Counted from the stretch's first letter, positions 52,594 to 62,209 are shown. The stretch: DNA of 64,000 nucleotides from Rhodoferax sp. PAMC 29310 (GCF_017948265.1 NZ_CP072852.1:3720001-3784000); one strand, 5' to 3'. Program-made: numbers and translations. The notes: a model not told the origin generated them from the letters alone.

Positions 52594-53652
52594 ATGAATA
52601 AACTACCTGTCATGCGTGTGGACCTGCGAAGCGACACCGTCACGCAACCGACCCCGGCCATGCGCGAGGCCATGATGGCCGCGCCGCTGGGCGACGACGT
52701 CTTTGGCGACGACCCCAGTGTGAATGCCTTGCAGACGCAACTGGCGACGATGCTTGGCTTCGAGGCAGCCTTGTTTGTGCCCACGGGCACCCAGAGCAAC
52801 TTGTGCGCTTTGCTGGCGCATTGCCAGCGCGGGGATGAGTACATCGTGGGCCAAATGGCCCATGCCTACCGCTGGGAGGGCGGCGGTGCGGCCGTGCTGG
52901 GCAGCGTGCAGCCCCAGCCACTGAATCATCAGCCGGATGGCTCGCTGGCACTGGCCGATATTGAAGCTGCCATCAAACCCGACGACCCGCACTTTGCCCG
53001 TACTCGTTTGCTGGCGCTGGAAAATACGCTGGGTGGCAAGCTGCTGCCTTTTGACTACCTCCAGCAAGCCACAGACCTGGCGCGAGAGCGTGGGCTGGCT
53101 CGTCATCTGGACGGCGCACGGCTGTTCAATGCGGCCGTGGCGCAAGCCGCACAAACAGGCTCCGACGCGCAGACTGAGGCCCGGCGTATTGCCCAGTGTT
53201 TTGACAGCGTGTCGGTGTGCTTGAGCAAGGGCTTGGGCGCGCCGGTGGGTTCGGTGCTGTGCGGCAGCCGCGAGCTGATGGCGCGCGCCCTGCGCATTCG
53301 CAAAATGGCAGGCGGCGGCATGCGCCAGTCCGGGCTGCTCGCCGCCGCAGGCAGTTTTGCCTTGACGCACCATGTGGACCGTTTGGCGGACGACCACGCC
53401 TTGGCCAAGCGGCTGGCGGATGGCCTGCAAGATCTGCCTGGCGTGGTGGTGGAGGCGCCGCACACCAACATTCTCTTCGTCAATCTGTTGGGGGAGGCCA
53501 GACAGAAGTCGGGCACCTTGATGGCTTGGCTGGCCGAACATGGCGTTTTGGCCACCGGCTTGTACCAACTGCGATTCGTCACGCATCTGGATGTCGATGA
53601 AGCCGGCATTGACCACACGATTCGGGTGATGCGCCAGTTCTTCACGGCCTAG
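52594..53652 (+). CDS. ltaE: Low-specificity L-threonine aldolase
   Basis: A 352-residue PLP enzyme that cleaves threonine to glycine and acetaldehyde. VDLRSDTVTQPTPAM opens; GDDVFGDDPSVNALQ, ALENTLGGKLLP, HLDGARLFNAAV and VSVCLSKGLGAPVGS (PLP Lys) follow, and near the end FVTHLDVDEA. ATG 52594 is chosen over TTG 52591. Set inside the trp block, between trpG and lysE, where it looks like a later insertion. Confidence 0.93.
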   Translation: MNKLPVMRVDLRSDTVTQPTPAMREAMMAAPLGDDVFGDDPSVNALQTQLATMLGFEAALFVPTGTQSNLCALLAHCQRGDEYIVGQMAHAYRWEGGGAAVLGSVQPQPLNHQPDGSLALADIEAAIKPDDPHFARTRLLALENTLGGKLLPFDYLQQATDLARERGLARHLDGARLFNAAVAQAAQTGSDAQTEARRIAQCFDSVSVCLSKGLGAPVGSVLCGSRELMARALRIRKMAGGGMRQSGLLAAAGSFALTHHVDRLADDHALAKRLADGLQDLPGVVVEAPHTNILFVNLLGEARQKSGTLMAWLAEHGVLATGLYQLRFVTHLDVDEAGIDHTIRVMRQFFTA

Positions 53653-53678
53653 GCAGGGCCGCAAGCAAAAGGTCATCC

Positions 53679-54416
53679 ATGCTGAACGGAATCGACAACC
53701 TGGGCCTCTTCATCGTGGCTGGCCTGCTGCTGAATCTGACGCCGGGCCCCGATGTGCTCTACATCCTGACAAATGCCGTCAAAAGTGGTTGGCGCACTGG
53801 CGCTGTCGCCGCCGCAGGCATCACCGCCGGTTGTTTTGTGCACATTGCTGCGGCGGCCCTCGGGGTGAGCGCGCTGATGGCGGCGTCCAGCACAGCCTTC
53901 ACGGCCCTGAAGTGGCTGGGGGCCGCATATTTGGTCTACGTGGGCTGGTCGATGCTGGATGTGAGGGGCATGATCCGGTCAAAGAAAACGGGGGTGAAGG
54001 AGTCAGACTCAGCCATTCCATCAGCCGCACAGTCTACGGCGGAGGATGCTACGAGTGTCATAGCGACTCCCTCATACTCAGTAAGGGGCAGCGACCTAAA
54101 TCACTTGAAAAAAGTGTTTTTGAAAGGGTTCTGGACCAATGCCTTGAATCCGAAGGTGGCCCTGTTTTTTCTGGCGTTTTTGCCGCAGTTCATCGCACCG
54201 GGCGCACCCAGCGCCACGGGTGCTTTCCTGCTGCTGGGCTTGATATTCAACTTCAACGCTTTTTGGGTGAATTTGGCCTATGCCGCCGCCGGTGTTGTGA
54301 TTTCCCAGCGCTTTGCCGCGCTGCAATCCGGCATGCGCTGGTTGGAGCGTGTAGCAGGTGTGCTGTTCATGGGGTTTGGCCTGAAGTTGGCCTTGACCGA
54401 CAATCCCGTTCAATGA
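53679..54416 (+). CDS. LysE-family amino-acid exporter with a repeat-derived loop
   Basis: A 245-residue membrane protein with about six helices. LLLNLTPGPDVLYILTNAV and GITAGCFVHIAAAALGVSAL are the LysE/RhtB signature; ALNPKVALFFLAFLPQFI is the second half. Normal family length is ~205-210; the extra ~35 residues between MIRSKK and LKKVF are polar and include a stretch encoded by a palindromic element (54048-54090). Sixteen bases before trpD. It may export a Trp-pathway or related amino acid, but this is only context. Confidence 0.9.
   Translation: MLNGIDNLGLFIVAGLLLNLTPGPDVLYILTNAVKSGWRTGAVAAAGITAGCFVHIAAAALGVSALMAASSTAFTALKWLGAAYLVYVGWSMLDVRGMIRSKKTGVKESDSAIPSAAQSTAEDATSVIATPSYSVRGSDLNHLKKVFLKGFWTNALNPKVALFFLAFLPQFIAPGAPSATGAFLLLGLIFNFNAFWVNLAYAAAGVVISQRFAALQSGMRWLERVAGVLFMGFGLKLALTDNPVQ
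54048..54090 (+). repeat. Palindromic element inside the lysE-family gene
   Basis: gctacgagtgtcatagcg is followed at unchanged distance by a CTC segment and aaggggc. It aligns without gaps to the thiL copy, matching at GCTAC, ATAGC and AAGGG, and is translated in frame as ATSVIATPSYSVRG. Confidence 0.6.
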
Positions 54417-54432
54417 TCGATAAGGAATTTCC

Positions 54433-55479
54433 ATGACCCAAGGACTCAAAATCACACCCCAAGAGGCTTTGCTGCGCACCATCGAGCATCGGGAAATCTT
54501 TCATGACGAGATGCTCTACATCGTGCGTCAAATCATGCAGGGTGAGTGGTCGCCGGTGATGATTGCCGCCTTCACCGCCGGCTTGCGCGTGAAGAAGGAA
54601 ACCATTGGTGAAATTACTGCCGCCGCGCAAGTGATGCGCGAGTTTTCCACCAAGGTTCACATCGCCGACAAAACAAACTTGGTGGATATTGTGGGCACCG
54701 GCGGGGACGGCTCGCACACCTTCAATATCTCTACCTGCGCCATGTTTGTGGCGGCAGCGGCGGGTGCCAAGGTCAGCAAACATGGCGGGCGCAGCGTCAG
54801 TAGCAAGAGCGGCAGTGCGGATGTGATGGAGTCGCTGGGCGTCAATATCAACCTCTCGCCAGCGGCCATTGCCCAGTGTGTGGCCGAGGTTGGAGTGGGT
54901 TTCATGTTTGCCCCCAACCACCATCCGGCCATGAAAAATGTTGCCCCGGTGCGCAAAGAGATGAGCATCAAGACGCTATTCAATTTGCTGGGACCTTTGA
55001 CCAACCCGGCCAGTGCCCCCAATATTTTGATGGGCGTGTTTCACCCGGACTTGGTGGGCATTCAGGTGCGCGCCTTGCAGCGCTTGGGGGCGGAGCATGC
55101 CGTCGTGGTGTACGGCAAAGACGGCATGGACGAGGTGAGCTTGGGCGCCGCCACCCTGGTGGGGGAACTCAAGGACGGTGAAATCACCGAGTACGAAATT
55201 CACCCTGAGGATTTCGGCATGATCATGGCCAGCAACCGGGCGCTCAAAGTGGAGACGCCAGAGGAGTCGATGGCGATGTTGCTCGGCGTTTTGGATAATG
55301 AACCTGGCGCGCCCAAAGACATCGTCATGCTGAATGCGGGGGTGGCTTTGTATGCAGCCAACGTGGCTGATTCCATGGTGGCAGGCGTTGAGTTGGCCCG
55401 CGCCGCCATTGAGTCGGGTGCGGCCAAGGCCAAACTACAGCAACTGGTCGCACGCTCGAAAGAGTTGAGCGCGAGCTGA
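54433..55479 (+). CDS. trpD: Anthranilate phosphoribosyltransferase
   Basis: A 348-residue enzyme that joins anthranilate to [22 protein letters not shown] (PRPP loop), [49 protein letters not shown] sequence ([14 protein letters not shown]) and [13 protein letters not shown] are all present. Normal length. Start ATG 54433 lies 16 bp after lysE. The next gene is a 46-residue membrane protein, then trpC. Confidence 0.96.
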   Translation: MTQGLKITPQEALLRTIEHREIFHDEMLYIVRQIMQGEWSPVMIAAFTAGLRVKKETIGEITAAAQVMREFSTKVHIADKTNLVDIVGTGGDGSHTFNISTCAMFVAAAAGAKVSKHGGRSVSSKSGSADVMESLGVNINLSPAAIAQCVAEVGVGFMFAPNHHPAMKNVAPVRKEMSIKTLFNLLGPLTNPASAPNILMGVFHPDLVGIQVRALQRLGAEHAVVVYGKDGMDEVSLGAATLVGELKDGEITEYEIHPEDFGMIMASNRALKVETPEESMAMLLGVLDNEPGAPKDIVMLNAGVALYAANVADSMVAGVELARAAIESGAAKAKLQQLVARSKELSAS

Positions 55480-55480
55480 C

Positions 55481-55621
55481 GTGGACGTGCTTTTGAAGGG
55501 GGAGGGTGCCTGGATTGCCTTGGGTGTCTCCGTTCTTTTCGTCGTGGTGGGTCTGGTGATGCACCGCGTTTTTGTCAAAATTTTGAAGAAAGGCTCGCAG
55601 GAGCCACCCCCGCATGACTGA
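55481..55621 (+). CDS. 46-residue single-helix membrane protein between trpD and trpC
   Basis: GTG 55481 begins directly after the trpD stop, and the ORF ends at TGA 55619-55621, overlapping the first 8 bases of trpC (ATGACTGA). One hydrophobic helix ([18 protein letters not shown]) is followed by a basic segment [10 protein letters not shown] and a short polar tail, so N-out/C-in by charge. The tight packing (1 bp after trpD, overlap with trpC) argues it is translated and coupled. Function unknown. Confidence 0.65.
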   Translation: MDVLLKGEGAWIALGVSVLFVVVGLVMHRVFVKILKKGSQEPPPHD

Positions 55622-56408
55622 TATTCTGGACAAAATCGTCGCCGTCAAGCGTCAGGAAGTTACCGCTGCGATCTCGCGAAAATCACTGGACGTGGTTCGT
55701 GCTGACGCCGAATCCCGCGTGTTGACACGCGACTTTGTGTGTGCCATGCGCGCCAAAATCGCGGCTGGCCAACCCGCTGTGATTGCTGAAATTAAAAAAG
55801 CGAGTCCTTCCAAGGGCGTGCTGCGCGAAGACTTTATCCCGGCTGACATTGCGCAAACCTATGCTGAGCATGGCGCTGCCTGTTTGTCAGTGCTCACAGA
55901 CGTGCAGTTTTTCCAGGGGAGTGTCGACTTCCTCAAGCAAGCCCGCGCCTCATGCCAGTTGCCGGTGCTGCGCAAAGACTTCATCGTTGACGCCTACCAG
56001 GTGTACGAATCACGCGCCATGGGCGCTGATGCAATTTTGCTGATTGCAGCCTGTCTGGATGACGCGCAGATGGCCGAATTCGAGTCGATTGCACATCGCT
56101 TGGACATGGCGGTGTTGGTCGAGGTGCACGACGCGGCTGAGTTGGCGCGTGCGCTCAAGCTCAAGACGCCTCTGGTGGGAATCAATAATCGAAACCTGAA
56201 GACGTTTGACGTGTCACTGGACACCACGCTGGCCCTGATGCGGGATGTGCCCGCGGACCGGCTTTTGGTGACCGAAAGCGGCATTCATTTGCGGGACGAT
56301 GTGCTGCGCATGGGGGCCGCTGGTGTGAATGCCTTTCTGGTCGGTGAGGCCTTCATGCGCGCCGCCGATCCGGGCGAAGCCTTGGCGGCGCTGTTTTCAT
56401 TTGAGTAG
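55614..56408 (+). CDS. trpC: Indole-3-glycerol phosphate synthase
   Basis: A 264-residue TIM barrel that closes the indole ring. [30 protein letters not shown] (catalytic Lys), [37 protein letters not shown] and VTESGI are conserved. Overlaps the small membrane-protein gene by 8 bases. trpF, trpB and trpA are not in the window, as expected for betaproteobacteria, where they form a separate unit. Confidence 0.96.
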   Translation: MTDILDKIVAVKRQEVTAAISRKSLDVVRADAESRVLTRDFVCAMRAKIAAGQPAVIAEIKKASPSKGVLREDFIPADIAQTYAEHGAACLSVLTDVQFFQGSVDFLKQARASCQLPVLRKDFIVDAYQVYESRAMGADAILLIAACLDDAQMAEFESIAHRLDMAVLVEVHDAAELARALKLKTPLVGINNRNLKTFDVSLDTTLALMRDVPADRLLVTESGIHLRDDVLRMGAAGVNAFLVGEAFMRAADPGEALAALFSFE

Positions 56409-56418
56409 CCGCAGCCCC

Positions 56419-57231
56419 GTGGGCAACGCAAACGCTCATCAAGCAACTTTGGCTTTTGAGGAGGGCCAAAAGGCTGCTGGCACTTCGAACTCGCTGGCCG
56501 CTTGGGCGCCTGAGCGCTGGACGATTTCCTCTGATTGGCAACCCCTTGTGAATCGTTTTTTTGCCGGTCCGCAGGGAAGAGCGTTGGCTGACTTCGTGCG
56601 TCAACGCTTGGTCGCTGGCGCAACCATCTACCCTGGCCATCCCCTTCGCGCTTTGGAGCTGACGCCGCTGTCAAAGGTCAAGGTGGTCATCATCGGTCAG
56701 GACCCCTACCACGGGCCAGGCCAGGCACAGGGGCTTGCCTTTTCGGTTTCACAGGGGTATAGGCTGCCACCATCGCTACGTAATATTTACAAGGAAATCA
56801 GTCGAGACCCCGAATTGGGGCCTTCCGACGTTGACTTTCCCGTGGACGGTAGCCTGCATGCATGGGCCACGCAGGGTGTCCTGTTGCTTAACACTTGCCT
56901 CACTGTCGAAGACGGCTTGCCCGCCAGTCATGCGCAACAAGGGTGGGAGGTGCTTACCCGCGCGGTGGTCCAGGCCGTGGTTGCAACCAATAAAGGGGTT
57001 GTCTTTATGCTTTGGGGGGCGCATGCGCAGGCCATGCGACCTGTCATCGAAGCGTCAGACACGCAATCCACGCATCTGGTTTTGGTCGCCAATCACCCCT
57101 CGCCTTTGTCCGCACTGCGTCCGCCGCAGCCGTTTATAGGATGTAGGCACTTCAGCCTTGCAAATAGCTATCTCATTCAAAACAATCACTCGCCTGTCGT
57201 CTGGAAAGGCGATTCTTTGAATATAATTTAG
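56419..57231 (+). CDS. ung: Uracil-DNA glycosylase (family 1)
   Basis: A 270-residue repair enzyme that removes uracil from DNA. VVIIGQDPYHGPGQAQGLAFS carries the catalytic Asp and the water-activating loop; LLLNTCLTVEDG binds uracil, and VANHPSPLSALRP is the Leu-intercalation loop with the catalytic His. GTG 56419 is the first plausible start after the trpC stop; about 45 extra N-terminal residues precede the core. Confidence 0.94.
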   Translation: MGNANAHQATLAFEEGQKAAGTSNSLAAWAPERWTISSDWQPLVNRFFAGPQGRALADFVRQRLVAGATIYPGHPLRALELTPLSKVKVVIIGQDPYHGPGQAQGLAFSVSQGYRLPPSLRNIYKEISRDPELGPSDVDFPVDGSLHAWATQGVLLLNTCLTVEDGLPASHAQQGWEVLTRAVVQAVVATNKGVVFMLWGAHAQAMRPVIEASDTQSTHLVLVANHPSPLSALRPPQPFIGCRHFSLANSYLIQNNHSPVVWKGDSLNII

Positions 57232-57257
57232 GTTGAACTTAAATTTCATGGCATAAT
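57222..57257 (+). promoter_or_regulatory. Candidate promoter region for the tRNA-tuf cluster
   Basis: AT-rich stretch containing TATAAT (57222-57227), TTGAAC (57233-57238) and CATAAT (57252-57257). The last is best placed for transcription of tRNA-Tyr at 57272, but its spacing to TTGAAC is only 13 bp, so the exact boxes are unsure. Confidence 0.35.
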
Positions 57258-57271
57258 TTGAGGCTCATTGT

Positions 57272-57357
57272 GGAGGGGTGGCCGAGTGGTTAATGGCAGC
57301 AGACTGTAAATCTGCCCTCTTACGAGTACGCTGGTTCGAATCCAGCCCTCTCCACCA
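57272..57357 (+). tRNA. tRNA-Tyr (GTA)
   Basis: 86 nt with encoded CCA. Acceptor GGAGGGG pairs with CCTCTCC; anticodon GTA at 57306-57308; a long variable arm (CCCTCTTACGAGTACG region) marks it as class II. TTCGAATCC is the T-loop. Confidence 0.95.
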
Positions 57358-57429
57358 TTGATGATTGATTGTTGAGGCGATGGCCTGAGTGATGATGGTG
57401 TTTGGTGTTGACTTTCCAAGCACTCTTGC

Positions 57430-57503
57430 GCGGGGTTCGTATAGTGGTAATACCTTAGCCTTCCAAGCTAAAGCGAGGAGTTCGATTCTCCTACCCCGCT
57501 CCA
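57430..57503 (+). tRNA. tRNA-Gly (TCC)
   Basis: 74 nt including CCA. Acceptor GCGGGGT/ACCCCGC, anticodon TCC at 57462-57464, T-loop TTCGATTC. Confidence 0.95.
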
Positions 57504-57555
57504 CGATCAATTTTTTGAATAAATTTTGTCTGGTTTGCCTTTGGTGAGTCAGAAA

Positions 57556-57630
57556 GCCCATTTGGCTCAGTGGCAGAGCACTCCCTTGGTAAGGGAGAGG
57601 TCCCGGGTCCGATTCCCGGAATGGGCACCA
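57556..57630 (+). tRNA. tRNA-Thr (GGT)
   Basis: 75 nt including CCA. Acceptor GCCCATT/AATGGGC, anticodon GGT at 57588-57590 in a CTCCC/GGGAG stem, T-arm CCGGG/CCCGG. Confidence 0.95.
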
Positions 57631-57704
57631 AATTTTGGTGCGTTGAAGTGTTTGGCGCGCTTTGTTGATTGGTTTGACGATCCATTACTTTTCGGAGTTT
57701 GAAA

Positions 57705-58895
57705 ATGGGAAAAGAAAAATTCGCGCGTACCAAGCCCCACGTCAACGTGGGCACCATCGGTCACGTTGACCATGGCAAAACCACGCTGACTGCGGCCATC
57801 ACCACGGTGTTGGCGGCAAAATTTGGCGGCACCGCCAAAGGCTACGATCAAATTGATGCAGCACCCGAAGAAAAGGCCCGCGGTATTACCATCAATACCG
57901 CTCACGTGGAGTACGAGACCGCTAACCGTCACTACGCACACGTTGACTGCCCAGGACACGCTGACTATGTGAAAAACATGATCACCGGTGCTGCCCAGAT
58001 GGACGGCGCGATCCTGGTCTGCTCCGCAGCTGACGGCCCTATGCCTCAGACCCGCGAGCACATCTTGTTGGCTCGCCAGGTTGGCGTGCCTTACATCATC
58101 GTGTTCCTGAACAAGTGCGACATGGTGGACGATGCCGAGTTGCTCGAGCTCGTCGAGATGGAAGTTCGCGAGTTGCTCGACAAGTACGATTTCCCTGGTG
58201 ATGACACACCGATCATTCACGGCTCCGCCAAACTCGCCATGGAAGGCGACAAGGGTGTCTTGGGTGAAGAAGCCATCATGAAATTGGCCGATGCACTGGA
58301 CACCTACATTCCCCTGCCAGAGCGTGCTGTTGACGGCGCGTTCCTGATGCCAGTGGAAGACGTGTTCTCTATCTCTGGACGTGGCACCGTGGTGACCGGT
58401 CGTATCGAGCGCGGTATCGTCAAAGTCGGCGAAGAGATCGAAATCGTTGGTATCTCTGATACACAGAAGACAACTTGCACCGGCGTGGAAATGTTCCGCA
58501 AATTGCTCGACCAAGGTCAAGCAGGTGACAACGTTGGTATCTTGTTGCGTGGCACCAAGCGTGAAGACGTGCAGCGCGGCCAAGTGCTGTGCAAGCCAGG
58601 TTCGATCAAGCCCCACACTCATTTCACTGGCGAGATCTATGTCTTGTCCAAAGATGAAGGCGGTCGTCACACACCTTTCTTCAACAACTACCGCCCCCAG
58701 TTCTACTTCCGTACCACGGACGTGACCGGTGCGATCGAGTTGCCAGAAGGCAAAGAGATGGTGATGCCTGGCGATAACGTGTCGATCACTGTGAAGTTGA
58801 TCAACCCGATCGCCATGGAAGAAGGCTTGCGCTTCGCTATTCGCGAAGGCGGCAAGACTGTTGGCGCCGGCGTGGTTGCCAAGATCATCGCGTAA
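57705..58895 (+). CDS. tuf: Elongation factor Tu
   Basis: A 396-residue GTPase that brings aminoacyl-tRNA to the ribosome. G1 GHVDHGKT, G2 [13 protein letters not shown]3 DCPGHADY, G4 NKCDMVD, G5 GSAKLA, then domains 2 and 3 ([26 protein letters not shown]). ATG 57705 with GGAG upstream is the start; TTG 57699 is not needed. Directly between tRNA-Thr and tRNA-Trp. A second tuf copy is usual in this group but not in the window. Confidence 0.98.
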   Translation: MGKEKFARTKPHVNVGTIGHVDHGKTTLTAAITTVLAAKFGGTAKGYDQIDAAPEEKARGITINTAHVEYETANRHYAHVDCPGHADYVKNMITGAAQMDGAILVCSAADGPMPQTREHILLARQVGVPYIIVFLNKCDMVDDAELLELVEMEVRELLDKYDFPGDDTPIIHGSAKLAMEGDKGVLGEEAIMKLADALDTYIPLPERAVDGAFLMPVEDVFSISGRGTVVTGRIERGIVKVGEEIEIVGISDTQKTTCTGVEMFRKLLDQGQAGDNVGILLRGTKREDVQRGQVLCKPGSIKPHTHFTGEIYVLSKDEGGRHTPFFNNYRPQFYFRTTDVTGAIELPEGKEMVMPGDNVSITVKLINPIAMEEGLRFAIREGGKTVGAGVVAKIIA

Positions 58896-58906
58896 ATAGT
58901 TTTAGT

Positions 58907-58982
58907 AGGGGCGTAGCTCAATTGGCAGAGCGTCGGTCTCCAAAACCGAAGGTTGATGGTTCGATTCCTTCCGCCCCTGCCA
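58907..58982 (+). tRNA. tRNA-Trp (CCA)
   Basis: 76 nt including CCA. Acceptor AGGGGCG/CGCCCCT, discriminator G, anticodon CCA at 58940-58942, T-loop TTCGATT. Between tuf and secE, as in other betaproteobacteria. Confidence 0.95.
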
Positions 58983-59012
58983 CCTGATATCAATTGATAA
59001 GGTGGAATTTGA

Positions 59013-59034
59013 GCCCGCTATGAGAATAGCGGGC
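59013..59034 (+). terminator. Hairpin between tRNA-Trp and secE
   Basis: GCCCGCTA, loop TGAGAA, TAGCGGGC: eight perfect pairs. The T-tract is weak (TTCAG), so it may be a processing or partial-termination site. Confidence 0.5.
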
Positions 59035-59093
59035 TTCAGCGTCTAAAGATGGCTGATTTTGTATGACGTTGAAAGACGCAAGATAGAGAAAAA

Positions 59094-59477
59094 ATGGCCA
59101 ACCCACAAGTTGAAACTGTAAGTACCGGCGCCGACAAGGTCAAATTGACTGCGGCTGCCGTTTTAGTCGTTCTGGCCTTGGCGGCTTTCTACTTGTTAAG
59201 TAAGCAAGGGCCTGTTGCCCAGTGGGGTGGCTTGCTGGCTGGCTTGGCGATTGCAATCGTTGTCTTTTTTACCTCTGAGCCTGGTAAGGCTTTGATCGCT
59301 TTTGGTCGTGATACTCTTAAAGAGGTCAAAAAAGTTGTTTGGCCAGCTCGAAAAGAAGCAATACAAATGACGGCCTATGTGTTCGTGTTTGTGTTGGTCA
59401 TGGCAGTGTTCCTCTGGCTGACAGACAAGACGCTCGAGTGGCTTTTTTATGACTTGATTCTAGGGTGGAGAAAGTAA
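59094..59477 (+). CDS. secE: Preprotein translocase subunit SecE
   Basis: A 127-residue inner-membrane protein of the SecYEG channel. Three helices in the long form: [33 protein letters not shown], and the conserved C-terminal helix after [15 protein letters not shown], the SecE signature. Its stop overlaps the nusG start (TAATGA). Confidence 0.95.
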   Translation: MANPQVETVSTGADKVKLTAAAVLVVLALAAFYLLSKQGPVAQWGGLLAGLAIAIVVFFTSEPGKALIAFGRDTLKEVKKVVWPARKEAIQMTAYVFVFVLVMAVFLWLTDKTLEWLFYDLILGWRK

Positions 59478-60085
59478 TGACTGATGTGGTGGAAACTCCT
59501 CCGAATGAAGCCCCGGGTGCGGCGCAGGTATTAGCAACGGCGCCAAGCAACCCAGATTTGCGTTGGTATGTTGTTCATGCGTACTCGGGTATGGAGAAAG
59601 CGGTCGAGCGAAATATTCTCGAGCGTATCCACCGGGCAGGTATGGAAAGCAAGTTCGGACGAATCTTGGTTCCCATGGAGGAGGTGGTTGAGATCAAGAA
59701 TGGTCAAAAGAAAACCACCGAGCGTAAATTTTTCCCTGGCTATGTCCTGGTTGAAATGATCATGAATGACGATACCTGGCACTTGGTGAAGCACACCAAT
59801 AAAGTGACTGGTTTTGTGGGTGGGGCCAAGAACCGGCCAGCACCGATTTCCGAAGCGGAAGTCATGAAAATTGTCAATCAGATGCAAGAGGGAACCGAGA
59901 AGCCCCGCCACAAGGTTGAGTTTGAGGTGGGTGAGTTTGTTCGGGTCAAAGAAGGTCCATTCACTGATTTCAATGGATCGGTTGAGGATGTGAACTACGA
60001 AAAGAGCAAGGTGCGCGTTGCCGTCACGATCTTCGGGCGCTCGACACCTGTTGAGTTGGAGTTTTCTCAGATTGAGAAGACTTAA
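59477..60085 (+). CDS. nusG: Transcription termination/antitermination factor NusG
   Basis: A 202-residue factor binding RNA polymerase. The NGN domain is [46 protein letters not shown]; the C-terminal KOW domain has [27 protein letters not shown] 59477 overlaps the secE stop. An N-terminal ~20-residue extension ([14 protein letters not shown]) is poorly conserved. Confidence 0.96.
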   Translation: MTDVVETPPNEAPGAAQVLATAPSNPDLRWYVVHAYSGMEKAVERNILERIHRAGMESKFGRILVPMEEVVEIKNGQKKTTERKFFPGYVLVEMIMNDDTWHLVKHTNKVTGFVGGAKNRPAPISEAEVMKIVNQMQEGTEKPRHKVEFEVGEFVRVKEGPFTDFNGSVEDVNYEKSKVRVAVTIFGRSTPVELEFSQIEKT

Positions 60086-60257
60086 CTTGTAAATTTGTTT
60101 GCACGCCGGCCCCTGTTGGGATTAGCGGCAGACATTTACAGATTTCACGCTATCCGACTCGGTGTGAATTGAAAAAAATGAGTCGTTATTGTCGGGGAGC
60201 TGGCCGGTGCCAAATAGTTGGCAGACGCATGGCGCTATTACCCGTTAGGAGAAAAAC

Positions 60258-60689
60258 ATGGCGAAAAAAATCGTCGGTTTTGTAAAGCTGCAAGTACCAG
60301 CCGGCAAAGCCAACCCATCCCCCCCCATCGGCCCAGCATTGGGTCAACGTGGTTTGAACATCATGGAGTTCTGCAAGGCGTTTAACGCTCAGACTCAAGG
60401 TGTTGAGCCAGGTTTGCCATTGCCAGTGGTGATCACCGCTTTTGCAGACAAGAGCTTCACTTTTGTTATCAAGTCGCCACCATCGTCGATTTTGATCAAA
60501 AAGGCAGTCAAGATTGACAAGGGTTCTGCTCGTCCTCAAGCTGACAAAGTTGGCAAGATTACCCGTGCACAGCTCGAGGAAATTGCAAATACCAAAATGA
60601 AAGACTTGACCGCCGCTGATATGGACGCTGCCGTTCGTACCATCGCCGGCTCTGCCCGTTCAATGGGTGTGATTGTGGAGGGCGTGTAA
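60258..60689 (+). CDS. rplK: 50S ribosomal protein L11
   Basis: 143 residues, normal length. [45 protein letters not shown] start, then [15 protein letters not shown] and the C-terminal RNA-binding helix region ending [23 protein letters not shown] lies before ATG 60258. It binds 23S rRNA at the GTPase centre. The 172-nt leader (60086-60257) is where L1 autoregulation usually acts; I see a GC-rich segment there but cannot define the site. rplA starts directly after the stop. Confidence 0.97.
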   Translation: MAKKIVGFVKLQVPAGKANPSPPIGPALGQRGLNIMEFCKAFNAQTQGVEPGLPLPVVITAFADKSFTFVIKSPPSSILIKKAVKIDKGSARPQADKVGKITRAQLEEIANTKMKDLTAADMDAAVRTIAGSARSMGVIVEGV

Positions 60690-61385
60690 ATGGCTCAGTT
60701 GACCAAGAAACAAAAGTCTTTTGTCGGCAAAGTTGACAGCGGCAAGCTGTACGTTCTGGCTGACGCGTTGGGACTCGTGAAAGAGTGCGCCAGCGCTAAA
60801 TTCGACGAATCCATCGACGTAGCTGTTCAGCTTGGCATTGACGCCAAGAAGTCTGACCAAGTCGTTCGCGGTGCTGTTGTGCTGCCAAATGGCACGGGTA
60901 AAACTTTGCGTGTTGCGGTGTTCGCTCAAGGCGCAAAAGCTGACGAAGCCAAAGCCGCTGGTGCTGATGTCGTTGGTATGGAAGATTTGGCTGCCATGGT
61001 CAAAGCGGGTAACATGCCCTTTGACATCGTGATCGCCGCACCTGATGCCATGCGCATTGTTGGTACCTTGGGTCAGATCCTTGGGCCACGTGGCTTGATG
61101 CCTAACCCTAAGGTTGGTACGGTCACTCCAGACGTCGCGACGGCGGTTAAAAATGCCAAAGCTGGTCAGGTGCAGTTCCGTGTTGATAAAGCCGGTATTG
61201 TTCACTCGACAATTGGTCGTCGCTCTTTTGACAACGACAAGCTGCAAGGCAACTTGGCTGCATTGGTTGAGGCATTGGTTAAAGCCAAGCCTGCAACCAG
61301 CAAGGGCCTGTATTTGAGAAAAGTTGCGGTTTCGAGCACGATGGGTGTTGGCGTTCGCGTCGACTTGCAATCCATCGCAGCGTAA
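60690..61385 (+). CDS. rplA: 50S ribosomal protein L1
   Basis: 231 residues, normal length. [36 protein letters not shown], then [18 protein letters not shown], then [18 protein letters not shown] are the L1 signatures. It starts immediately after the rplK stop. L1 forms the mobile stalk and normally represses its own operon. Confidence 0.97.
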   Translation: MAQLTKKQKSFVGKVDSGKLYVLADALGLVKECASAKFDESIDVAVQLGIDAKKSDQVVRGAVVLPNGTGKTLRVAVFAQGAKADEAKAAGADVVGMEDLAAMVKAGNMPFDIVIAAPDAMRIVGTLGQILGPRGLMPNPKVGTVTPDVATAVKNAKAGQVQFRVDKAGIVHSTIGRRSFDNDKLQGNLAALVEALVKAKPATSKGLYLRKVAVSSTMGVGVRVDLQSIAA

Positions 61386-61630
61386 TTGCAAATAATTTGA
61401 GTGAGTTGAAAGACTCACTCAATGTGGTGGGCTGTCCAGCTAATTAGTTGGGCAGGTCATCCAAGACCGTTGGTGTGCAATGCGTATTCGTGCGCTTAAG
61501 TACTTAATCATTTGAAACCAACGCAGATGGCGATCCCGCTGCAGATGGATGAATTTCCTGAACAGTTGGTCGCTGCAATGTAGCGTGTTGATTGGCAATT
61601 TGCCATGAAACACAATTTAAGGAGTAGACC
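61386..61630 (+). promoter_or_regulatory. rplJ leader (probable L10-L12 autoregulatory region)
   Basis: 245 nt without a gene. It starts with a perfect 10-bp hairpin TTGAGTGAGT/ACTCACTCAA (61397-61422). In most bacteria L10(L12)4 binds here to repress rplJL translation; the site itself was not resolved by eye. Confidence 0.5.
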
Positions 61631-62167
61631 TTGAGTCTTAATCGCAGTGAGAAAGAAGCGGTCATCAGTGATGTGACTGGCCTCGCCGAAAAAGCTCAAA
61701 CGCTCGTGCTGGCGGAATACCGTGGCATCTCGGTCGCTGACATGACTAAATTGCGCTCAACCGCGCGCAGCAACGGCGTTAGCCTGAGTGTGTTGAAAAA
61801 CACCTTGGCCCGTCGTGCTGTCGCAGGTAGCGGATTTGACGTCGTGTCCGATCAGATGACTGGTCCGCTGATCTATAGCTTTTCTGAAGACGCAGTTGCG
61901 GCCGCCCGTGTGGTGGTCGACTTTGCGAAGACCAATGCTAAATTGGTTATTCGTGCAGGTGCGTACGGCGGAAAAGCCTTGGATGTGGACGGCGTAAAGC
62001 AATTGGCAAGTATTCCTTCCAAGGAAGTTTTGCTCGCGCAATTGTTGGGCTTGTTGCAATCCCCGATTTCCCGCACCGCACGTGTGCTGGCGGCAATCGC
62101 GGAGAAAAAAGGCGCCGGTGTCGAAGAATCACCAGTTGACGCTCCCGCTGAAACAGCTGCGGCTTAA
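61631..62167 (+). CDS. rplJ: 50S ribosomal protein L10
   Basis: 178 residues. TTG 61631 is the start, with AAGGAG 5 nt upstream region (61619-61624). [46 protein letters not shown] and FVVRAGA-type sequence ([13 protein letters not shown]) are conserved, and the Ala/Glu-rich C-terminus binds L12 dimers. Confidence 0.95.
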   Translation: MSLNRSEKEAVISDVTGLAEKAQTLVLAEYRGISVADMTKLRSTARSNGVSLSVLKNTLARRAVAGSGFDVVSDQMTGPLIYSFSEDAVAAARVVVDFAKTNAKLVIRAGAYGGKALDVDGVKQLASIPSKEVLLAQLLGLLQSPISRTARVLAAIAEKKGAGVEESPVDAPAETAAA

Positions 62168-62209
62168 TTGCCTGTAGCTTGTAGTAATCAATATTGTTAG
62201 GAAATAAAA

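Noticed and set aside
52603-53676. 357-codon minus-strand frame over ltaE
   Set aside because: Antisense to ltaE, whose PLP-enzyme motifs are unmistakable.
57567-58670. 367-codon minus-strand frame over tuf
   Set aside because: EF-Tu often has a long antisense ORF because of codon bias; there is no independent support.
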